Origin: an uncultured Collinsella sp.
Lineage (GTDB): Bacteria; Actinomycetota; Coriobacteriia; Coriobacteriales; Coriobacteriaceae
NCBI GenBank assembly: GCA_900758885.1
Contig: CAAETD010000052.1
Span: 1-11,743 of the forward strand
DNA length: 11,743 nt
Reading direction: 5' to 3'
Shown one piece after another: positions 8,652 through 11,743 of the stretch. The notes below the pieces were generated by a model, which was not told the origin of the DNA, made no database searches, and saw nothing but the letters and a program-made list of their open reading frames with translations. Each line of letters begins with the position of its first letter. Position 1 is the first letter of the stretch. Position numbers and translations under genes: made by a program.

Positions 8652-10007
8652 CTAGTCCTCGTCTTTTTGGTCTGCGAGCAGGCTCGCAGACGTAAGCCCC
8701 AAGATCTCGTCGGCCTCCTCGGCATCTTCCAGGGCGTCGATGTCCTTGAGCTTGCGCTCCATGACGTTGGTGCGCGTGGTGATGATGCCCTCGACCGTTT
8801 TGCCCGCGGTCTCGATCTGCTGCTGGGCGCGGCGCAGCGCCTTTTGATAGCGCGGCAGCTCGGCCTTGACAGCGGAGAGCACGCGCAGTACATCGTCGGT
8901 GCGTTTTTGCAGCTTAAACGTTTGGTAACTCATCTGCAGGCTGTTGAGAATGGCCGCCATGGTGCTGGGGCCGGCAACGTTGACGTGATAGTCGCGGCCC
9001 AGGGTCTCGATAAGCCCGGGGCGGCTGACGACCTCGGCGTACAGTCCTTCAAACGGCACGAACATGATGCCAAAGTTGGTCGTTGCCGGCACACTCAGGT
9101 ACTTTTCGCAGATATCCTTGGCCTCGCGCTTGACCATGGTGTCGAGCGTCTTGCGCGCAGCCGCCACGGTCTCCGCATCGCCCGACTCCTGCGCGTCGAG
9201 CAAATGCTCGTACGCGTCGCCCGGAAACTTGGAGTCAATCGGCAGCAGCACGGGGTCGCCCTCGTCCACCGGCAGCTTGACGGCAAACTCAACACGCTCC
9301 GAGGCTCCGGGCCTGGTGGCAACGTTTTCCAGATACTGGTCGGGTGTGAGGATGTCCGTCAGGATCGCACCCAGCTGCACCTCGCCCAAAATACCGCGCG
9401 CCTTCACATTGCCCAGCACGCGCTTAAGATCGCCCACGCCGGTGGCGATGGATTGCATGTCGCCCAGGCCCTTGTACACGGCCTCGAGCTGGTCGCTCAC
9501 CTGCTTAAACGATGCCGACAGGCGATCGTTGAGCGTGCGGGAGAGCTTCTCGTCCACCGTTGCGCGCATCTGATCGAGTTGCACGTTGTTGTCTTTGCGG
9601 ATAGCACCCAGCTGGGCATCGACCGTCTCGCGCACCTTGTCCAGGCGGTGCTCGATGCCCTCGCGGTTGGCACTGAGCTGTTGGGCCGTCTCGCGGCGCA
9701 GGTCATCCATCCGGTCACCAGCTTGCGAAAACTCACGTGCGATGGTCAGGTAACGTTGCTGCTCCACGGCCGCATCTGTCGTCTGCTGCTGCGCGATGGC
9801 ATTGGCCGTGCGGCGAGTTTCGGCCAGCGCGACGTTCAGGGCATCGAGCGCGTTGTTAGCCTGCTCGAGTGCTGCCAGCGTTTCCGCGCTACTGTCGCCA
9901 CGCTCCCGCAACTCGGCACGCAGGCTCTTGAGTTGGAGGGCGCAAGCCACAGCAACCCCCACCGCCACCAAGGCGATCACAACAAGCACGATATCAATAG
10001 CAGACAT
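8652..10007 (-). CDS. rmuC: RmuC family DNA-recombination protein
   Basis: 451 residues, typical of RmuC. The layout matches the family: an N-terminal membrane anchor (about residues 5-25), a long coiled coil rich in Ala, Gln, Glu and Arg (about 28-190), then the conserved RmuC domain with LPIDSKFPGDAYEHL near 253-267 and FGIMFVPFEGLYAE near 311-324. RmuC was linked in E. coli to limiting inversions at inverted repeats, and its core resembles the restriction-endonuclease fold; its biochemical activity is not settled. The ATG at 10007 has GGCGGAG a few bases upstream. The gene follows the HTH gene by 51 bases and is followed by a terminator, so it is probably the last gene of its unit. Confidence 0.94.
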   Translation of the reverse strand: MSAIDIVLVVIALVAVGVAVACALQLKSLRAELRERGDSSAETLAALEQANNALDALNVALAETRRTANAIAQQQTTDAAVEQQRYLTIAREFSQAGDRMDDLRRETAQQLSANREGIEHRLDKVRETVDAQLGAIRKDNNVQLDQMRATVDEKLSRTLNDRLSASFKQVSDQLEAVYKGLGDMQSIATGVGDLKRVLGNVKARGILGEVQLGAILTDILTPDQYLENVATRPGASERVEFAVKLPVDEGDPVLLPIDSKFPGDAYEHLLDAQESGDAETVAAARKTLDTMVKREAKDICEKYLSVPATTNFGIMFVPFEGLYAEVVSRPGLIETLGRDYHVNVAGPSTMAAILNSLQMSYQTFKLQKRTDDVLRVLSAVKAELPRYQKALRRAQQQIETAGKTVEGIITTRTNVMERKLKDIDALEDAEEADEILGLTSASLLADQKDED

Positions 10008-10025
10008 AGACTCCGCCCAACAGAC

Positions 10026-10058
10026 TCAATCGGTCATCAATCAAAACCGCGATCAATC
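10026..10058. repeat. Three GATTGA repeats just upstream of rmuC
   Basis: On the minus strand GATTGA occurs three times (plus-strand TCAATC starting at 10026, 10037 and 10053) in the 51-base gap between the HTH gene and rmuC. Start-to-start distances are 11 and 16. The 11-base step places two copies on one DNA face, as in binding-site arrays. The region is short and may be chance. Confidence 0.3.
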
Positions 10059-10622
10059 TTACCCCGCCACACGCACCGGGCGCCCGGCCCCTTCTTGGGC
10101 GCCCCTCTCCTCCGCATATTCCATAATGCGGCGCGCCGTCTCCCTGCTCACCTTTGAGTCATCGCCGGCTAAGTATGCGTACACGTTTCCCTTATTCAGA
10201 TTCAAATCGCGGCAGAGACCGTAGCGCGTTACGCCCGATTCCCCTAGCGCTCCCAACGTTCTTTTTCGCATCAGGGCGTTGATCCTCCTGTCCGCCACCG
10301 GCTTTTCCTTCACCGCTCTATACGCACGCCAAACGTTGGCATAACGGTTAGGGAGTTTGTCCTCGGCGCATAGAGATGCCAGGCTACCCGTTTGGGCGTA
10401 CAAGGACAAAACGCCTCGGTAATCTTCTTCCATCCACGAGCCCTCGGACAAGCCCAGAACGTATTCGGCTTTACCCTGCGCCAAAGCGAGCAAAAACAGG
10501 GGCTCCGCCACGCGCGGCGCAACCGTCGTCGCCTGCTTAACCAGCTTTCTAAAACTGAGCGACTGCTGTCCGGATAGCTCTCGGCAATAGCCTTTTAAGA
10601 ATCCCTCAAAGGTCAGATTCAA
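10059..10622 (-). CDS. Protein of unknown family with C-terminal helix-turn-helix
   Basis: 187 residues from a TTG start at 10622. This start is chosen because GGAGGT lies six bases upstream (10629-10634) and because TTG overlaps the TGA stop of the upstream small gene as TTGA, a mark of translational coupling. The open frame continues upstream, but that part is the shadow of the small gene. Residues 1-115 look mostly helical, with no motif I recognise. Residues 129-168 (GVTRYGLCRDLNLNKGNVYAY and on) read as an XRE/Cro-like helix-turn-helix, the recognition helix near NLNKGNVYAYLAG. The tail is Arg/Gly-rich. The layout of a tiny gene coupled to an HTH gene resembles toxin-antitoxin or regulator-partner pairs, but I recognise neither protein. 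It probably binds DNA and may autoregulate the pair. Confidence 0.8.
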   Translation of the reverse strand: MNLTFEGFLKGYCRELSGQQSLSFRKLVKQATTVAPRVAEPLFLLALAQGKAEYVLGLSEGSWMEEDYRGVLSLYAQTGSLASLCAEDKLPNRYANVWRAYRAVKEKPVADRRINALMRKRTLGALGESGVTRYGLCRDLNLNKGNVYAYLAGDDSKVSRETARRIMEYAEERGAQEGAGRPVRVAG

Positions 10623-10813
10623 CCGAGCACCTCCTTTTTGTATTGCCTGTATGCACAGACCATCTCTTGATAACTCCGCTCCGAAGGCGACGACGCCAGT
10701 GCTTCTCCCTCGTCGAATATAAGCCGTTCGAGCAGTCCCCAATCAAGTCGGTCGACGAATGCCTGACTATGAAGATCGATGATGTCGTTCGGACGGAAGG
10801 CATAGAGCTTCAT
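10619..10813 (-). CDS. Small orphan protein paired with the HTH gene
   Basis: 64 residues from the ATG at 10813; GGAGG lies about 11 bases upstream, a little far. An in-frame TTG six codons earlier (10831) is the alternative start, but it falls inside that GGAGG. The sequence starts MKLYAFRPNDIIDLHSQAF and has a helical, charged C-terminal half (SYQEMVCAYRQYKKEVLG). There is no signal peptide or membrane segment. The stop codon overlaps the start of the HTH gene in TTGA, so the two are almost certainly made together. Coding is supported by this overlap and by the AT-rich leader with promoter-like elements. I do not recognise the family. It could be a small toxin, an antitoxin or a cofactor of the HTH protein. 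Confidence 0.72.
   Translation of the reverse strand: MKLYAFRPNDIIDLHSQAFVDRLDWGLLERLIFDEGEALASSPSERSYQEMVCAYRQYKKEVLG
10629..10634 (-). promoter_or_regulatory. Ribosome binding site deciding the TTG start
   Basis: Minus-strand GGAGGT lies six bases before the TTG at 10622 and inside the last codons of the small gene. It is the best Shine-Dalgarno match near the gene and fixes the start despite the longer open frame. Confidence 0.75.
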
Positions 10814-10853
10814 TACCGCCAGATCCTCCAAGAGGGGTCTGCTCTAAATCCTG

Positions 10854-10895
10854 CTTATACATAACAAATCCTATTATTATTCAACTTCAATAATA
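10854..10895 (-). promoter_or_regulatory. Candidate promoter with overlapping operator-like palindrome
   Basis: This is AT-rich DNA in an otherwise GC-rich window. TATTATT (10875-10881) and AATAATA (10889-10895) form a perfect 7-bp inverted repeat around seven bases. On the minus strand a TTGAAT hexamer (10879-10884) lies inside the palindrome, and TATAAG (10854-10859) follows at a 19-base spacing, longer than ideal. The small gene starts about 40 bases further on. A repressor bound to the palindrome would cover the -35 region, and the HTH protein of the module is the natural candidate. Promoter assignment is weak; the palindrome itself is certain. Confidence 0.4.
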
Positions 10896-10985
10896 CTATT
10901 CAGTCGCACGACAGGACCAACAGGATGCAAGAATTCCGCTCGTGGCGATAATCCCTACACCCTAGAAGTCCTAATGTTACAAACG

Positions 10986-11420
10986 CTAGCTCTCCCAGCC
11001 GGCGCGAATGGTTGTTACGACATCGCCTAGGCGCTGGCCGAGAGCCGCTAGATGTTGGAGTACCTCGTTGGGCGATGCGCCGTTGAGGATGCACGTGAGG
11101 GCATACGACGCCAGAAAGATGGCCACAAGCCCTAACGGGATGAGCACGATCATCGCCAAGGTGCGCAGGCGCTGGCCCACGCGGCGACGACGCGCACGAC
11201 GCTTGTCGAACGCGAGCTCCTGCGCATATGAATCTTGCTGTACGGAATAGGCCTCTGGTGCCGATTCGCACCCGGGCACAGCTGCAGGTACAGCAGCGGG
11301 CACGACATTTTGCGCAAAGGGCTGGACTGCCGCCCCTTGCATTTGTATCTCCATGAGTCGTTGCTGCTGACGCAACATGCGCTCGGCTTGCTGCTGCGGA
11401 GTCTCAAGAAACAGATCCAT
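10986..11420 (-). CDS. Single-pass membrane protein of unknown function
   Basis: 144 residues from the ATG at 11420, with GGAGG five bases upstream; this is better supported than an in-frame start four codons earlier. The N-terminal third is Gln/Met-rich and probably helical (PQQQAERMLRQQQRLMEIQ). A low-complexity stretch, VPAAVPAAVPG, follows near residues 40-50. A basic patch, KRRARRRR (73-80), precedes one hydrophobic segment (about 88-112). The positive-inside rule places the N-terminus in the cytoplasm and about 30 residues outside. There is no signal peptidase site and no family that I recognise. No gene lies close on either side: about 170 bases to the small-gene start and about 290 to the right-edge gene. 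It could be a lineage-specific envelope or stress protein. Confidence 0.75.
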   Translation of the reverse strand: MDLFLETPQQQAERMLRQQQRLMEIQMQGAAVQPFAQNVVPAAVPAAVPGCESAPEAYSVQQDSYAQELAFDKRRARRRRVGQRLRTLAMIVLIPLGLVAIFLASYALTCILNGASPNEVLQHLAALGQRLGDVVTTIRAGWES

Positions 11421-11534
11421 GCTGGCCTCCAAAATCGGAGCATTCGACGCTTACGACCAGCATCCCGCACCGCCATGACCGCGACAACGCAATCGCCGGC
11501 AATAGCCACAAAGTTTCTTTTGCTCAAAAGCTGT

Positions 11535-11583
11535 CGAAAAGCTCAACAACTCCCCTACCAGCACTTTCTCTGAGCTTTTTTCG
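11535..11583. repeat. Long-loop inverted repeat upstream of the membrane-protein gene
   Basis: AAAAGCTCA (11537-11545) and TGAGCTTTT (11571-11579) are perfectly complementary, and CG on both outer sides extends the match across a two-base bulge. The loop is 25 bases. On the plus strand the second arm runs into TTTTTT, so it could be a weak plus-strand terminator, but no plus-strand gene precedes it. It may equally be two regulatory half-sites. Confidence 0.4.
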
Positions 11584-11620
11584 CCAGCAATCTTTTGGCC
11601 TTCCACCCTTACGCCAACTG

Positions 11621-11650
11621 ACCAAAATCTAACCAAAAGCTTGACGAAAA
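11621..11650. repeat. Phased ACCAAAA-type repeats
   Basis: ACCAAAA occurs at 11621-11627 and 11632-11638, and the variant ACGAAAA at 11644-11650, so starts are 11 and 12 bases apart, about one helical turn. An inverted CCAAAAG (TTTTGG on the plus strand) lies at 11593-11598. The DNA is non-coding and AT-richer than its surroundings. The pattern suits an activator or repressor array for the downstream minus-strand gene at 10986-11420, though some 200 bases separate them. Confidence 0.35.
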
Positions 11651-11651
11651 T

Positions 11652-11672
11652 TGTGGAGACCGGGACCCCACA
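11652..11672 (-). terminator. Second hairpin behind the right-edge terminator
   Basis: On the minus strand TGTGG (11668-11672) pairs with CCACA (11652-11656). Two more pairs, one of them G-U, extend it to seven around a seven-base loop, and AATTTTC follows. It comes directly after the strong terminator at 11674-11701 and could be a back-up terminator. Confidence 0.35.
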
Positions 11673-11673
11673 C

Positions 11674-11701
11674 AAAAAGTGCCGCCCCAAAGGGGCGGCA
11701 C
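11674..11701 (-). terminator. Strong intrinsic terminator at the right edge
   Basis: A perfect 10-bp GC-rich stem (11679-11688 with 11692-11701) with a three-base loop is followed on the minus strand by TTTTT and then GTGTG. It ends transcription of a gene whose body lies beyond the right edge of the window. Confidence 0.9.
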
Positions 11702-11713
11702 ACAAACTTATTA

Positions 11714-11743
11714 TCAGCTTTTCTGTAACGAGCATGCGACGAC
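11714..11743 (-). CDS. Possible last codons of a gene continuing off the right edge
   Basis: In one minus-strand frame the final 30 bases read as nine codons (VVACSLQKS) and TGA, followed at once by TAA TAA and then the strong terminator about 12 bases on. Tandem stops before a terminator are typical of a gene end. The stretch is far too short to name a product, and the frame is inferred only from the stops. Confidence 0.35.
   Translation of the reverse strand, partial: VVACSLQKS

Noticed and set aside
8562..10157. 531-codon plus-strand open frame antisense to rmuC
   Set aside because: It is a GC-driven shadow of rmuC with no motif and biased composition; the minus-strand product is a clear RmuC.
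10623..10742. N-terminal extension of the HTH protein in the same open frame
   Set aside because: This part overlaps the small gene, has no good ribosome site, and is replaced by the GGAGGT-TTG start coupled to the upstream stop.
11150..11527. 125-codon minus-strand frame overlapping the membrane-protein gene
   Set aside because: It has a non-ATG start with no ribosome site and a Ser/Arg-rich composition typical of a shifted frame; the overlapping 144-residue frame has a good start and a membrane segment.
11235..11573. 112-codon plus-strand frame opposite the membrane-protein gene
   Set aside because: It is antisense to a better-supported gene and has no start signal.
11451..11735. 94-codon minus-strand frame at the right edge
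   Set aside because: It reads straight through the strong terminator hairpin and the repeat region and has no recognisable product.

Overview
The window is GC-rich bacterial DNA. Every gene I can support lies on the minus strand, so transcription runs from right to left. Gene content (Mfd, endonuclease III with its iron-sulfur motif, RmuC, an ABC exporter, a PAP2 phosphatase, a threonine aldolase), strong GGAGG-type ribosome sites, a TTG start and GC-rich coding DNA suggest an anaerobic high-GC Gram-positive. A Coriobacteriia member such as Collinsella is my best guess; this is inferred from style and content, with no search run.

Layout in transcription order (right to left). The extreme right edge holds what may be the last codons of a gene ending in tandem stops, followed by a near-perfect intrinsic terminator and a second hairpin. 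About 250 bases of AT-richer non-coding DNA follow, with phased ACCAAAA-type repeats and a long inverted repeat. Next comes a 144-residue single-pass membrane protein of unknown function (10986-11420). An AT-rich promoter/operator-like region then precedes a two-gene module: a 64-residue orphan protein (10619-10813) and a 187-residue protein with a C-terminal helix-turn-helix (10059-10622). The two are coupled by a TTGA stop/start overlap.

The central part is a set of genome-maintenance genes interrupted by a transporter: rmuC (8652-10007), an ABC half-transporter exporter (6724-8526), nth (5995-6660) and mfd (2205-5837). Terminator-like hairpins lie after rmuC and between nth and mfd. The genes may therefore be separate or attenuated transcription units rather than one operon.

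Downstream of mfd lies a 98-base element (2093-2190) that folds into a long hairpin. It folds better as plus-strand RNA than as the minus-strand RNA the neighbouring genes would make. Then come a PAP2 membrane phosphatase (1126-1989) and a low-specificity threonine aldolase (55-1080), closed by an intrinsic terminator at the left edge.

Functionally, Mfd removes stalled RNA polymerase and recruits excision repair, Nth removes oxidised pyrimidines, and RmuC is linked to suppression of DNA rearrangements. The others are housekeeping or envelope genes. The parts least explained by known families are the small ORF/HTH pair, the structured element at 2093-2190, and the repeat-bearing DNA at the right end. 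I saw no tRNA, rRNA, CRISPR array, insertion sequence or phage gene.
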